The translations under genes and the position numbers were made by a program. From Mesorhizobium sp. NZP2077 (GTDB lineage Bacteria; Pseudomonadota; Alphaproteobacteria; Rhizobiales; Rhizobiaceae), in NCBI RefSeq assembly GCF_013170805.1, contig NZ_CP051293.1:5400001-5464000 (forward strand): a stretch of 64,000 nt of DNA, in the 5' to 3' direction. Below are positions 8,814-19,533 of the stretch, one piece after another; the stretch's first letter is position 1, and the number at the start of each line of letters is the position of its first letter. The notes under the pieces were generated by a model. The model did not search any database. It was not told the origin of the DNA and was given only the letters and a program-made list of their open reading frames with translations.

Positions 8814-10472
8814 TCAGTCGAGCCGGCCAAGGAAGCAACCGAGTGCCGGCAGCGCGAGCGTCTCTTCCTCCACGGCAGCGGAGCCACCCGAGACAGCCGC
8901 AATTGCTCCGGTATCCCCGGGCAACGGCCAATTCGCCGGCTCGCTCGCGAAATTGAAGACACAGAGCAGCCTCTCGCCGCCGCCTTCGCGGATGAAGGCC
9001 AGTACATCGCCTTCGGCATCGAGAAAGCGGATCGAACCGCTGACCAACGCTGGATGCCGCCGGCGCAAGGCGAGCGTTGAGCGGTAGGCGGACAGCACCG
9101 ATTGCTCGTCGCCGTTCTGCATATCGGCGGCGCGGGAGCGATGGCTGTCGGGGACCGGCAGCCAGGGCTTGCCAGTCGAGAAACCCGCATTGTCGGCGCC
9201 GGCTTCCCAGACCATCGGCGTGCGGCAACCATCCCTCCCCTTCACGCCCGGCCAGAAGCGGATGCCGACCGGATCGCGCAGATCCTCATAGGCAAGCTCC
9301 GCCTCCTCCAGGCCGAGTTCCTCGCCCTGGTAGAGGCAGATCGAGCCACGCAGGCAGGCTAGCAGCATGATCGAGAATTTTGCCACCGCGTCGGCATCGC
9401 CGTCCGGCCCTGTCCAGCGGCTGACATGGCGCACCACGTCGTGATTGGAGAATGCCCAGCAGACCCAGCCGTCGGCGACCGCATGTTCGAAGGCCTCGAC
9501 ACAGCCGCGCACATGCGCCGCCGAAAATTGTGGACCGAGCAGGTCGAAGGTGTAGCACATATGCAGCTTGTCGCCGCCGGAGGTGTAGGCGGCCAGGGTC
9601 TGCAGCGAGCGGCCCTCATCGCCGATTTCGCCGACCGCGGCGCGGTCCTCATACTCGTCGAGCAATGCGCGGAAGCGCCTGAGGAAAGCCAGGTTCTCCG
9701 GCTGCGTCTTGTCGAACAGATGCTCCTGGTAGAGGTAGGTGTTGGTCTCGCAGTTGGTGCCGGCGACGCTCGACGCCAAAGGCGGGTTGCTGCGCAGCCA
9801 GCGGTCGTGGACATAATAGTTGACCGTATCGAGCCGGAAACCGTCGACGCCACGCTCCAGCCAGAAGCGCACAGTGTCCAGCAGCGCATCCTGGACCTCC
9901 GGATTGTGGAAATTCAGATCTGGCTGCGAGGCGAGGAAATTGTGCATGTAATATTGCCGGCGGGTCGAATCCCACTCCCAGGACGGGCCACCGAAGACGG
10001 ACAGCCAGTTGTTGGGTGCGTTGCCATCGGGCTTCGTATCGGCCCAGACGTACCAGTCCGCCTTGGGATTGTCGCGACTGGCGCGGCTTTCGATGAACCA
10101 CTCGTGCTTGTCGGATGAGTGCGACAGCACCTGGTCGATGACGATTTTCAGACCGAGCCCGTGCGCCTCGGCGACGAGAGCGTCGAAATCCTCAAGCGAA
10201 CCGAACATCGGATCGACGTCGCGATAGTCCGACACGTCGTAGCCCATGTCGGCCATCGGCGACTTGAAGAAGGGCGACAGCCAGACGGCATCGACGCCGA
10301 GCGAGGCGATGTGGGCAAGCCTTGCCGTGACGCCCCTGAGATCGCCGCTGCCATTGCCGGTCGTGTCCTGCAAGGAGCGCGGATAGACCTGATAGATGAC
10401 GCAGCCACGCCACCATTCGGTCCCCTGCCCGGCCCCCGGATCGGCCCAAGGGCTGGCATTGTTATCGGCCAT
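8814..10472 (-). CDS. GH13 alpha-glucosidase/oligosaccharide hydrolase, last gene of the glycogen operon
   Basis: A 552-residue alpha-amylase-superfamily enzyme expected to cleave short alpha-glucosides in the cytoplasm. The catalytic triad is visible: nucleophile Asp215 in GFRLDTVNYY, acid/base Glu282 in AAVGEIGDEG, and Asp345 in FSNHDVVR. The N-terminal GCVIYQVYPRSL and YDVSDY motifs are those of oligo-1,6-glucosidase/maltase-type members (GH13_23-like). Its ATG overlaps the glgX stop (TAATG), so it is translationally coupled to debranching. It probably hydrolyses maltodextrins released by GlgX. Trehalose or sucrose hydrolase activity is an alternative, as the specificity cannot be read. 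Confidence 0.85.
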   Translation of the reverse strand: MADNNASPWADPGAGQGTEWWRGCVIYQVYPRSLQDTTGNGSGDLRGVTARLAHIASLGVDAVWLSPFFKSPMADMGYDVSDYRDVDPMFGSLEDFDALVAEAHGLGLKIVIDQVLSHSSDKHEWFIESRASRDNPKADWYVWADTKPDGNAPNNWLSVFGGPSWEWDSTRRQYYMHNFLASQPDLNFHNPEVQDALLDTVRFWLERGVDGFRLDTVNYYVHDRWLRSNPPLASSVAGTNCETNTYLYQEHLFDKTQPENLAFLRRFRALLDEYEDRAAVGEIGDEGRSLQTLAAYTSGGDKLHMCYTFDLLGPQFSAAHVRGCVEAFEHAVADGWVCWAFSNHDVVRHVSRWTGPDGDADAVAKFSIMLLACLRGSICLYQGEELGLEEAELAYEDLRDPVGIRFWPGVKGRDGCRTPMVWEAGADNAGFSTGKPWLPVPDSHRSRAADMQNGDEQSVLSAYRSTLALRRRHPALVSGSIRFLDAEGDVLAFIREGGGERLLCVFNFASEPANWPLPGDTGAIAAVSGGSAAVEEETLALPALGCFLGRLD

Positions 10473-12532
10473 TACGAACCCTTCCCGGCGCGGCCCTTTG
10501 CGGCCCGACGCGAACTATTTTCTTTCACATCGGATTCATCGAAAACCGGGGGCCACTTTTCGATCCGATGCTCTGTCATGAAATTGACACTGCGGCCCGG
10601 CAGGGGCCGCGCAAGGTAGATCGGCTGCGTTTCGATCGCGGGCTGCCATTGGAACCCATCCCGTGCGGGCAAGGTGAACACGCATTGGCGACGGTCGCCA
10701 TTGACGATGACGGCAAGGCGGCCGCCGCCTGCATCGCCGAGCAGCATGACGAGGCGGTGTCGAGCGGGATCGTTCCAATCCGTGTCGGCGAGTGGCATGC
10801 CGGTCTCGGTCAACCAGGTGACGTCTGGGATGCCGGAAGCATCGGCCGGCTCTCCTGTCAGCAACTGCGTGTCCGACAGCACGGGGACGGCGCGGCGAAG
10901 CATGCCGAGCGCCGCTGTGTAGCGCTCCAACGCCTGGTCACGACCTGCCCAATCGAGCCAGGTGATGGCGTTGTCTTGCGCGTAGGCGTTGTTGTTGCCG
11001 TTCTGGCTGCGGCCGAACTCGTCGCCTGCGGTCAGCATGATTGTGCCGCGTGAGGCAAACAGCGTGGCAAGCAGCGCGCACTGATCGTCGAAGCGGGCGC
11101 GGATGATCGCCGCATCGTCCGTCTCGCCCTCGACGCCGTCGTTCCACGACAGGTTCTCATTGTGGCCGTCGCGGTTCTGCTCGCCATTGGCTTCGTTATG
11201 CTTGCGCTCATAGCGGACGATGTCGGCCAGCGTCATGCCGTCATGGGCAGCGATGAAATTGACCGTGCGGCTGGCCGGCTGGCCAGCCCTACTGAAGACA
11301 TCCGACGAGCCGGCAAGCCGCGTCGCCAGCGCCCCAACCGCGCCGGCATCGCCGCGCCAGAAGCGCCTGGCATCGTCGCGGTACCTGTCGTTCCACTCGA
11401 GAAAGGGCGGCTGAAAATTGCCAAGCTGGTAGCCATCCGGCCCGATGTCCCAGGGCTCGGCGATCAAGACGCGATCGGCCAGCAGCGTGTCCTCGTGCAT
11501 CGCCTTAAACAACGGCGCCTGGGCATCGAATGTTCCGTCGACGCGGCCCAGCACCGGCGCCAGATCGAAGCGAAAACCGTCGACGCCGGCATGGCGGACA
11601 AAGTGGCGAAGCGTGTCGAGCACCATGTCCCGCACCACCGGGTGATCGCAGGCGACGGTGTTGCCGGTACCGGTGTCATTGACCAGCCTGCCATCCGGCA
11701 GATGTCGGTAGTAGGCCTGATTGTCGAGGCCGCGCAGCGACAGCGTCGGGCCAAGCCTGTCGCTCTCGCCGGTGTGGTTGAAGACGAGGTCGAGGATGGT
11801 GCCGATGCCGGCCTTGCGCAGTGCAGTGACGGTGTCGCGCAACTCCGCCAGCCCGCCCGGTGCAAGCCGGGGGTCGAGCGCCATGAAGGTCACGGGATTG
11901 TAGCCCCAGGCATTGCTCAGGCCCAGCGGCGGCAGATGCCGCTCGTCGATCGATGCCGTCACCGGCATCAGTTCGACGGCCGACACGCCGAGCTTTTTGA
12001 GATGCTCGATGATGACAGGGTGAGCAAGTGCCGCGATCGTACCGCGCTGCGCTTCTGGAATGTCCGGATGCAGCTTGGTGAAGGCGCGGATGTTCAGCTC
12101 GTAGATCAGACCGCCCGGGCGGAAGAGCGGCGGTAGCACAGGCGCCGCAATGGGCAAGGCCTTCGCCACGGTCTTGGGCATCAGCGGCGCGGTGTCGGCG
12201 CCCTCGTTGCGCCGCGCGGCAAGCCGCCAGTGATAGGCATAAGGCCGGTCGATTTCGATGGCGTAGGGATCGCTCAGCAGCTTCTCGGGATCGAACCACA
12301 ACCCGCGCTCGGGTGCATAGTCGCCATCGGCGCGGAAGCCATAGCGCGTGTCGGCGGCAAGACCGGGCACGAAGAGCGTATGGACGCCGTTGCCTTCCGG
12401 CTTCAGCTCTTGGCGGTCGATTTCGCGGTTGCCCTGCCCGTCGAAGATCGAGACCCAGAGGCGACGGGCCGACGAGGACCATGCGGCGAAGCGGATGCCG
12501 TCGGGGGTGATGATCGCGCCGAGTTGGGTCAC
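10472..12532 (-). CDS. glgX: Glycogen debranching enzyme GlgX
   Basis: Removes the short maltodextrin stubs left on glycogen after phosphorolysis by hydrolysing alpha-1,6 links. It has 686 residues from the preferred start. An N-terminal CBM48-like module (GIRFAAWSSSARRLWVSIFD) is followed by a GH13 barrel with nucleophile Asp in GFRFDLAPVL, acid/base Glu in LIAEPWDIG and the third Asp in FIAAHDGMTL. The open frame continues upstream to 12649, but those 39 codons are encoded by a dispersed intergenic repeat. The natural start is GTG 12532, giving VTQLGAIITPDGIRF. It is the sixth gene of the glg operon. Confidence 0.9.
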   Translation of the reverse strand: MTQLGAIITPDGIRFAAWSSSARRLWVSIFDGQGNREIDRQELKPEGNGVHTLFVPGLAADTRYGFRADGDYAPERGLWFDPEKLLSDPYAIEIDRPYAYHWRLAARRNEGADTAPLMPKTVAKALPIAAPVLPPLFRPGGLIYELNIRAFTKLHPDIPEAQRGTIAALAHPVIIEHLKKLGVSAVELMPVTASIDERHLPPLGLSNAWGYNPVTFMALDPRLAPGGLAELRDTVTALRKAGIGTILDLVFNHTGESDRLGPTLSLRGLDNQAYYRHLPDGRLVNDTGTGNTVACDHPVVRDMVLDTLRHFVRHAGVDGFRFDLAPVLGRVDGTFDAQAPLFKAMHEDTLLADRVLIAEPWDIGPDGYQLGNFQPPFLEWNDRYRDDARRFWRGDAGAVGALATRLAGSSDVFSRAGQPASRTVNFIAAHDGMTLADIVRYERKHNEANGEQNRDGHNENLSWNDGVEGETDDAAIIRARFDDQCALLATLFASRGTIMLTAGDEFGRSQNGNNNAYAQDNAITWLDWAGRDQALERYTAALGMLRRAVPVLSDTQLLTGEPADASGIPDVTWLTETGMPLADTDWNDPARHRLVMLLGDAGGGRLAVIVNGDRRQCVFTLPARDGFQWQPAIETQPIYLARPLPGRSVNFMTEHRIEKWPPVFDESDVKENSSRRAAKGRAGKGS

Positions 12533-12540
12533 GGGTGCGC

Positions 12541-12605
12541 CTTCCCTTCTCCCCTTGTGGGAGAAGGTGGATCGGCGCGCAGCGCCGAGACGGATGAGGG
12601 GTGCG
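12541..12605 (+). repeat. Dispersed palindromic repeat, family A copy 1
   Basis: This element lies between pgm and glgX. It has a first hairpin with arms CTTCTCCC and GGGAGAAG (about 12546-12567), a second with TCGGCGC-GCA-GCGCCGA (about 12572-12588), then GACGGATGAGGGGTGC. Copy 2 nearby carries the same outer blocks in opposite orientation. The organisation is that of a small structured intergenic repeat common in rhizobial genomes; that last point is from general knowledge. Confidence 0.75.
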
Positions 12606-12655
12606 TGACGGAACGAGGCGTTGGCAATCTGGATCGAAGGGCGCGCCAAGCTGGA

Positions 12656-12716
12656 GCACCCCTCATCCGACCTCGCTTCGCGAGGCCACCTTCTCCCACA
12701 AGGGGAGAAGGAAAAG
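12656..12716 (-). repeat. Dispersed palindromic repeat, family A copy 2 (inverted)
   Basis: Inverted relative to copy 1: GCACCCCTCATCCG, then the small hairpin CCTCG-CTTCG-CGAGG, then ACCTTCTCCCACAAGGGGAG and AAGG. The outer blocks match the reverse complement of copy 1 almost exactly, while the middle hairpin has a different sequence but still pairs. The two copies with about 50 bases between them could fold into one long stem in the pgm-glgX transcript. Confidence 0.75.
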
Positions 12717-12731
12717 CCGTCACCACCACCC

Positions 12732-14363
<1,632 letters not shown>

Positions 14364-15809
14364 TCAGGCAACCCTTTTCGAAAGCAGCAGGCGATAGAGT
14401 TCGACATATTTTTCCGCGCTCTTGTCCCACGACACATCGGCCTTCATTCCCTGGCGCTGCAGCGATCCCCAGATCACCGGATTGGCATGTGCGTCGACGA
14501 GGCGGCGGATGGCGTGCAGCATGGCAACGCCATTGTTGGGCGCGAACTGAAAACCTGTGGCGACGCCGGCCGAAACGGCGGCCTCATTGGCATCGATGAC
14601 CGTGTCCGCCAGGCCGCCGGTGCGGGCAACGATCGGCACGCAGCCATAGCGCAGACCGTAAAGCTGCGTCAGCCCACAGGGTTCGAAGCGCGACGGGATG
14701 ATGATGGCGTCGCAGCCGCCCTGCATGGTGTGCGACAGCCCCTCATCATAGCCAACGACCACACCGATGCGGCCGCGGTGGCGTGCAGCAGCGGCAAGCA
14801 GCGCGCCTTCGAGGCCGGCATCGCCTGAGCCCAGTATGGCCAGGCGCGCACCGGTCGCCACGATGCCGTCAACCACGGTGGCCAATATGTCCATGCCCTT
14901 CTGCCAGGTCAGCCGGCTGATGACGCAGACGATCGGGCTGTCGTCGCGGTCGAGGCCGAAGCGTTCCTCCACCGCTGCCCTGTTGGGCGCCCGTGCCTTG
15001 AGCGTCGCGGCTGTATAAGTCGATACCAGATGCTTGTCGGTCTCCGGATCCCAGATGGCTGTGTCGATGCCGTTGACGATGCCATAGAGGTCACTGGAGC
15101 GCATGTTGATGAGGCCGTCGAGACCCATGCCGAATTCCGGCGAGCAGATTTCCTGCGCATAGGTCGGGCTCACCGTGGTGATCGCCCATGCCGCCTGCAG
15201 GCCGGCCTTGAGGAAGCCGACACCGCCATAATATTCAACGCCGTCGAGCGCCATCGCGACCGCCGGCAGACCGAGTTCGCCGAAGATACCGGCGCCGAAC
15301 TGACCCTGGAAGGCGAGATTGTGGACCGTCATCATCGACGGGACGCCGACCGCCTTGCCGTAGCGCATATAGGCCAGCGTCATCGCCGACTGCCAGTCAT
15401 GGGCGTGGACGATATCAGGCTGGTAGCCGGAGATGGCGCCGCCGGCGATGTCACCGCCGACCTGGCTGAGTGCCGCGAAGCGCCGCCAATTGTCCGGCCA
15501 ATCAGCGCCCGAAGCATTGCCGTAGGGGCCGCCGGGGCGGTCGAACAGATGCGGCGCGTCGAGCACGAACAGGTCGAGCCCGGCAATCTGGACGGCGTAG
15601 ACCGAAGCCTTGCCGCCCTGCAGGAGCGGGTATTGGTAGACGGCCTTCTTTTTCTTGAAGGCATCCATCACTACGGGAAAGCCCGGAATGAGCGTACGCA
15701 TCGTCACGCCCTTGGCGGCGAGCGCGATGGGCAAAGCGCCCGTCACGTCGGCAAGGCCGCCGGTCTTGATCAGCGGGAAGATCTCGGGCGTGACCGACAG
15801 AACCTGCAT
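14364..15809 (-). CDS. glgA: Glycogen synthase (ADP-glucose-dependent)
   Basis: Transfers glucose from ADP-glucose to the non-reducing end of glycogen (GT5 family). It has 481 residues from the chosen ATG. The N-terminal [20 protein letters not shown] includes the Lys of the KTGGL motif that binds ADP-glucose. The C-terminal nucleotide-binding part has [17 protein letters not shown] and a TGGLADTV second motif. The frame extends 22 codons upstream to 15875 into a repeat-containing gap, but ATG 15809 gives the family N-terminus [13 protein letters not shown]. It is the fourth gene of the operon. Confidence 0.95.
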   Translation of the reverse strand: MQVLSVTPEIFPLIKTGGLADVTGALPIALAAKGVTMRTLIPGFPVVMDAFKKKKAVYQYPLLQGGKASVYAVQIAGLDLFVLDAPHLFDRPGGPYGNASGADWPDNWRRFAALSQVGGDIAGGAISGYQPDIVHAHDWQSAMTLAYMRYGKAVGVPSMMTVHNLAFQGQFGAGIFGELGLPAVAMALDGVEYYGGVGFLKAGLQAAWAITTVSPTYAQEICSPEFGMGLDGLINMRSSDLYGIVNGIDTAIWDPETDKHLVSTYTAATLKARAPNRAAVEERFGLDRDDSPIVCVISRLTWQKGMDILATVVDGIVATGARLAILGSGDAGLEGALLAAAARHRGRIGVVVGYDEGLSHTMQGGCDAIIIPSRFEPCGLTQLYGLRYGCVPIVARTGGLADTVIDANEAAVSAGVATGFQFAPNNGVAMLHAIRRLVDAHANPVIWGSLQRQGMKADVSWDKSAEKYVELYRLLLSKRVA

Positions 15810-15847
15810 GCGTTTATGGTCCGATCCTGTCCAATTCTTTGTTTCCA

Positions 15848-15893
15848 GGCAATTCCCGTGGGAAAACCGTCTCACACTTTTCCTGGAATAGCC
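15848..15893 (-). repeat. Dispersed palindromic repeat, family B copy 1 (glgC-glgA gap)
   Basis: Flanking arms GGCAATTCC (15848-15856) and GGAATAGCC (15885-15893) enclose GGGAAAACCGTCTCACAC and TTTTCCT. The reverse complement matches the repeat found upstream of the sugar transferase gene at 36392-36465. The internal GGAAAA/TTTTCC segments add a second pairing. It is a short structured repeat lying inside the operon, between glgC and glgA. Confidence 0.65.
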
Positions 15894-15894
15894 C

Positions 15895-17160
15895 CTAGAG
15901 CTTCAGCTTGTCGATCATGTCCTGCGTGACCAGGCAGATGCCCTTTTCGGAAACACGAAAACGCTTGGCGTCGAGAGCCGGATCTTCGCCAACGACCAGG
16001 CCTTCCGGTATCCTAACACCATGGTCGATGACGACGCGCTTCAACTTTGCGTTCCGCCCGACATGAACGTCGGGCAGCATGACGACTTCTTCCAGCGTCG
16101 AATAGGAATTGATGCGCGCGCCGGTGAAGATCAGGCTGCGTTTCAGCGAAGCGCCAGAGACGATGCAATCGCCCGACACCAGTGAGGAAACGGCCGAACC
16201 GCGGCGACCATCCTCGTCATGCACGAACTTCGCCGGCGGCTTCAACTCGGCATAGGTCCAGATCGGCCAGTCGCGATCGTAGAGATCCAGTTCCGGGGTG
16301 ATATCGGTCAGGTCGATATTGGCTTCCCAATAGGCGTCGACCGTGCCAACATCGCGCCAGTAGGCCTCGTTTTCCATCGTCGAGCGGACACAGGATTTGG
16401 CGAAGCGGTGGGCGATCGCCTTACCGTGCTGGACAATATGGGGGATGATGTCCTTGCCGAAGTCACGGCTCGAACCGGGCTCGGCGGCATCGCGGCGCAA
16501 TTGCTCCATCAGGAACTTGGTTTTGAAGACGTAGATGCCCATCGAGGCCAGGGCAAACTCAGGCCTGTCTGGAATACCGGGGGGATCAGCGGGCTTTTCG
16601 ACGAAGGCGATGATATTGTCCTTGGCATCGACATGCATGACGCCGAAGCCGGTCGCTTCCATGCGCGGCACTTCGAGGCAGCCGACTGTGACGTCGGCAT
16701 TGGCGTCGACGTGCTGGCGAAGCATCAGCTCGTAATCCATCTTGTAGATGTGGTCGCCGGCCAGGATGACCATGTATTCCGGTCCGTAGGCCTCGATGAT
16801 GTCGATGTTCTGATAGACGGCGTCGGCCGTGCCTTCATACCACTGCGTTTCCGAGACGCGCTGGCTGGCCGGCAGGATGTCGAAGCTTTCGTTTCGTTCG
16901 GGCCGCAGGAAGTTCCAGCCGCGCTGCAAATGGCGGATCAGCGAGTGCGCCTTGTACTGGGTGGCGACACCGAGGCGGCGGATACCCGAGTTCAGCGCGT
17001 TGGAGAGTGCGAAATCGATGATGCGCGTCTTGCCGCCGAAATAGACCGCCGGCTTGGCGCGACGGTCCGTCAATTCCTTGAGGCGGCTGCCACGGCCGCC
17101 GGCCAGTACATAGGCCATGGCATCTCGTGCCAGCGGCTGGGTCCGTTTCAAGTCTGCCAT
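15895..17160 (-). CDS. glgC: Glucose-1-phosphate adenylyltransferase (ADP-glucose pyrophosphorylase)
   Basis: Makes ADP-glucose from glucose-1-phosphate and ATP, the committed and allosterically regulated step of glycogen synthesis. It has 421 residues. The N-terminal nucleotide loop is [11 protein letters not shown] (21-31) with [12 protein letters not shown] following. The substrate-binding [10 protein letters not shown] lies near 165-175, and a C-terminal left-handed beta-helix domain ends the protein. It is the third gene of the glg operon, between glgB and glgA. Regulation by fructose-6-phosphate and pyruvate is known for rhizobial homologues; I infer the same here. Confidence 0.95.
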   Translation of the reverse strand: MADLKRTQPLARDAMAYVLAGGRGSRLKELTDRRAKPAVYFGGKTRIIDFALSNALNSGIRRLGVATQYKAHSLIRHLQRGWNFLRPERNESFDILPASQRVSETQWYEGTADAVYQNIDIIEAYGPEYMVILAGDHIYKMDYELMLRQHVDANADVTVGCLEVPRMEATGFGVMHVDAKDNIIAFVEKPADPPGIPDRPEFALASMGIYVFKTKFLMEQLRRDAAEPGSSRDFGKDIIPHIVQHGKAIAHRFAKSCVRSTMENEAYWRDVGTVDAYWEANIDLTDITPELDLYDRDWPIWTYAELKPPAKFVHDEDGRRGSAVSSLVSGDCIVSGASLKRSLIFTGARINSYSTLEEVVMLPDVHVGRNAKLKRVVIDHGVRIPEGLVVGEDPALDAKRFRVSEKGICLVTQDMIDKLKL

Positions 17161-17213
17161 TTCTACCCTCCCAAGTTACTCAAGTCTCGCCATGGTGCTC
17201 GGCCTTGCCGGCC

Positions 17214-19427
17214 TCAGTCGGCAATGAGTTCGAGCATGATCGTCGACAGCGGCGGCAAAAGCATCGTTGCCGAGATGCTCTTGCCCTCCGCCCTTGCCTC
17301 GACAATGCCGCCATTGCCCATGCCGGAGCCGCCATATTCGGATGCGTCGGTGTTGATGATCTCGCGCCACTTGCCGGCCTTCGGCAGCGGCACGCGGTAA
17401 TTGTCGCGCGGCACCGGCGTGAAATTGGAGATGACGGCCACCGGGCTGCCGCCCGGCGCGTTGCGCACCCAGGCAAAAACCGAATTCTGGCTATCGTCGA
17501 CGATCAGCCAGGAAAAGCCTTCCGGCTCGCAATCGCGGCCGTGCAGTGCCGGGCGCGACCGGTAGAGATAGTTGAGATCGCGCACTGTCTGCCAGACGCC
17601 GCGATGCGGGCGGAAATCGAGCAGGTTCCAGTCAAGCGCACGCGCCTCGCTCCATTCGCGGCGCTGCGCGAACTCCTGCCCCATGAACAGCAGCTTCTTG
17701 CCGGGATAGCCCCACATGAAGCCGTAATAGGCCCGCAAGGTCGCGAATTTCTGCCAGTCGTCGCCGGCCATCTTGCCCAGCAGCGTGCCTTTGCCGTGCA
17801 CGACCTCGTCATGCGAGAGCGGCAGCACGAAATTCTCCGAGAACGCGTAGGTCAGGCCGAAGGTCAGGTCGTTGTGGTGGTGCTTGCGGAAAATCGGCTC
17901 CTTGGCGAAATACTCCAGCGTGTCGTGCATGAAGCCCATGTTCCACTTGAAGCCGAAGCCCAGCCCACCTTCATGCACCGGCGCCGAGACCTTCGGCCAT
18001 GAGGTCGATTCCTCGGCAATGGTCATGACGCCCGGATGGTGGCCGTAGACCTCCTTGTTCATCTTCTGCAGGAAAGAGACCGCTTCGAGGTTTTCGCGGC
18101 CGCCCTTCTCGTTGGGGATCCATTCGCCGGCCTTGCGCGAATAATCGAGGTAGAGCATCGAAGCGACCGCATCGACGCGCAAACCGTCGACATGATATTT
18201 CTCGGCCCAGAACAATGCGTTGTTGACCAGGAACGATATCACCTCGCGACGGCCGAAATTGTAGATCGCGGTGTTCCAGTCGGGATGAAAACCCTTGCGC
18301 GGATCGGCATGCTCGTAGAGCGCGGTGCCGTCGAAATGGGCCAGGCCATGCGCGTCGACCGGGAAATGCGCCGGCACCCAGTCGAGGATGACGCCGACGC
18401 CGGCGCGGTGCGCGCCATCGACGAAACGGGCAAAGCCGTCCGGATCGCCGAAGCGGGCCGACGGCGCGTAAAGCCCGGTTGTCTGATAACCCCAGGACGG
18501 GTCATAGGGATGTTCGGAGATCGGCATGAACTCGATGTGGGTAAAGCCGGTCTCGACCGTATAGGGGATCAGCCGGTCGGCCAGTTCGTCCCATGACAGG
18601 AACGTGCCGTCGTCGCGAAGCTGCCAGGAACCGGCATGGACTTCGTAGATCGAGATGGCTTCGCGGCGGTGATCGGCATTGCGCCAGAAATTGCGGTGCG
18701 CCTCATCGCCCCACTGATGCGCCGGCGGCACAGCGACAACAGAGGCCGTGGCCGGACGCAGTTCGGATTTGAACGCAAACGGGTCCGCCTTCAGCGGCAG
18801 CCTGACGCCGTCGGGTCCGATGATCTCGTATTTGTAGGGTCGCCCGGCGCCGATGTCGGGCACGAACAGTTCCCAGATGCCGGTGTCGCGGCGATCGCGC
18901 ATCGTGTGGCGGCGGCCGTCCCAGTCGTTGAAATCGCCGACCACAGAGACGCGCTTTGCATTGGGAGCCCAGACGGCAAAATGCACGCCGGTGGCGCCTT
19001 CGTGCTCGATGACATGCGCGCCAAGCTTGTCGAACAGCCTGAGGTGCGAGCCCTCGGCGATATAGTAGTCATCCAGGGGCCCGAGCACCGGGCCGAACGA
19101 ATAGGGATCGGTCAGCCACCAGTCGCCGCCGGCATTGCGCGCGTGATAGCGCAGCGGCTGCCGCTTCTTGATCGACAATTTGCCTTCGAAGAAGCCGGCA
19201 TCGTCCCGCCGGGACAATTGACCAGCCTCGATGCCGGTCAGCGTATAGGCGGTGACGGTCTCGGCATGCGGAACGAAGCAACGAGCAAACAGGCCTTTAC
19301 CGACCTCATGGACGCCAAGGACCGCGAAGGGATCTCCATGCGTGCCGGCGACAATCGCCGCAACATCGCTGGCTGGCGCCAGTCCGTCCGGCCCGCTTGT
19401 CGCAGCGGTCGCGCGCGGTTTCCTCAT
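17214..19427 (-). CDS. glgB: 1,4-alpha-glucan branching enzyme
   Basis: Creates alpha-1,6 branch points in glycogen. It has 737 residues from ATG 19427, the size of the long bacterial type that carries an extra N1 module before the CBM48 module ([20 protein letters not shown]). In the GH13 barrel the nucleophile Asp is in [12 protein letters not shown], the acid/base Glu in [10 protein letters not shown], and the final Asp in [14 protein letters not shown] start eight codons upstream (19451) is possible. It is the second gene of the operon, with 106 bases after glgP. Confidence 0.95.
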   Translation of the reverse strand: MRKPRATAATSGPDGLAPASDVAAIVAGTHGDPFAVLGVHEVGKGLFARCFVPHAETVTAYTLTGIEAGQLSRRDDAGFFEGKLSIKKRQPLRYHARNAGGDWWLTDPYSFGPVLGPLDDYYIAEGSHLRLFDKLGAHVIEHEGATGVHFAVWAPNAKRVSVVGDFNDWDGRRHTMRDRRDTGIWELFVPDIGAGRPYKYEIIGPDGVRLPLKADPFAFKSELRPATASVVAVPPAHQWGDEAHRNFWRNADHRREAISIYEVHAGSWQLRDDGTFLSWDELADRLIPYTVETGFTHIEFMPISEHPYDPSWGYQTTGLYAPSARFGDPDGFARFVDGAHRAGVGVILDWVPAHFPVDAHGLAHFDGTALYEHADPRKGFHPDWNTAIYNFGRREVISFLVNNALFWAEKYHVDGLRVDAVASMLYLDYSRKAGEWIPNEKGGRENLEAVSFLQKMNKEVYGHHPGVMTIAEESTSWPKVSAPVHEGGLGFGFKWNMGFMHDTLEYFAKEPIFRKHHHNDLTFGLTYAFSENFVLPLSHDEVVHGKGTLLGKMAGDDWQKFATLRAYYGFMWGYPGKKLLFMGQEFAQRREWSEARALDWNLLDFRPHRGVWQTVRDLNYLYRSRPALHGRDCEPEGFSWLIVDDSQNSVFAWVRNAPGGSPVAVISNFTPVPRDNYRVPLPKAGKWREIINTDASEYGGSGMGNGGIVEARAEGKSISATMLLPPLSTIMLELIAD

Positions 19428-19533
19428 CAGGCAGTGTCCCTCCCAGGGCACCAGGTGCTTGTTTCTGGCGATGCGGTTGGCAAGTCAACCCGCATCACCG
19501 GGACCACATTGTTCGTGGCCTCATGCAATCACA

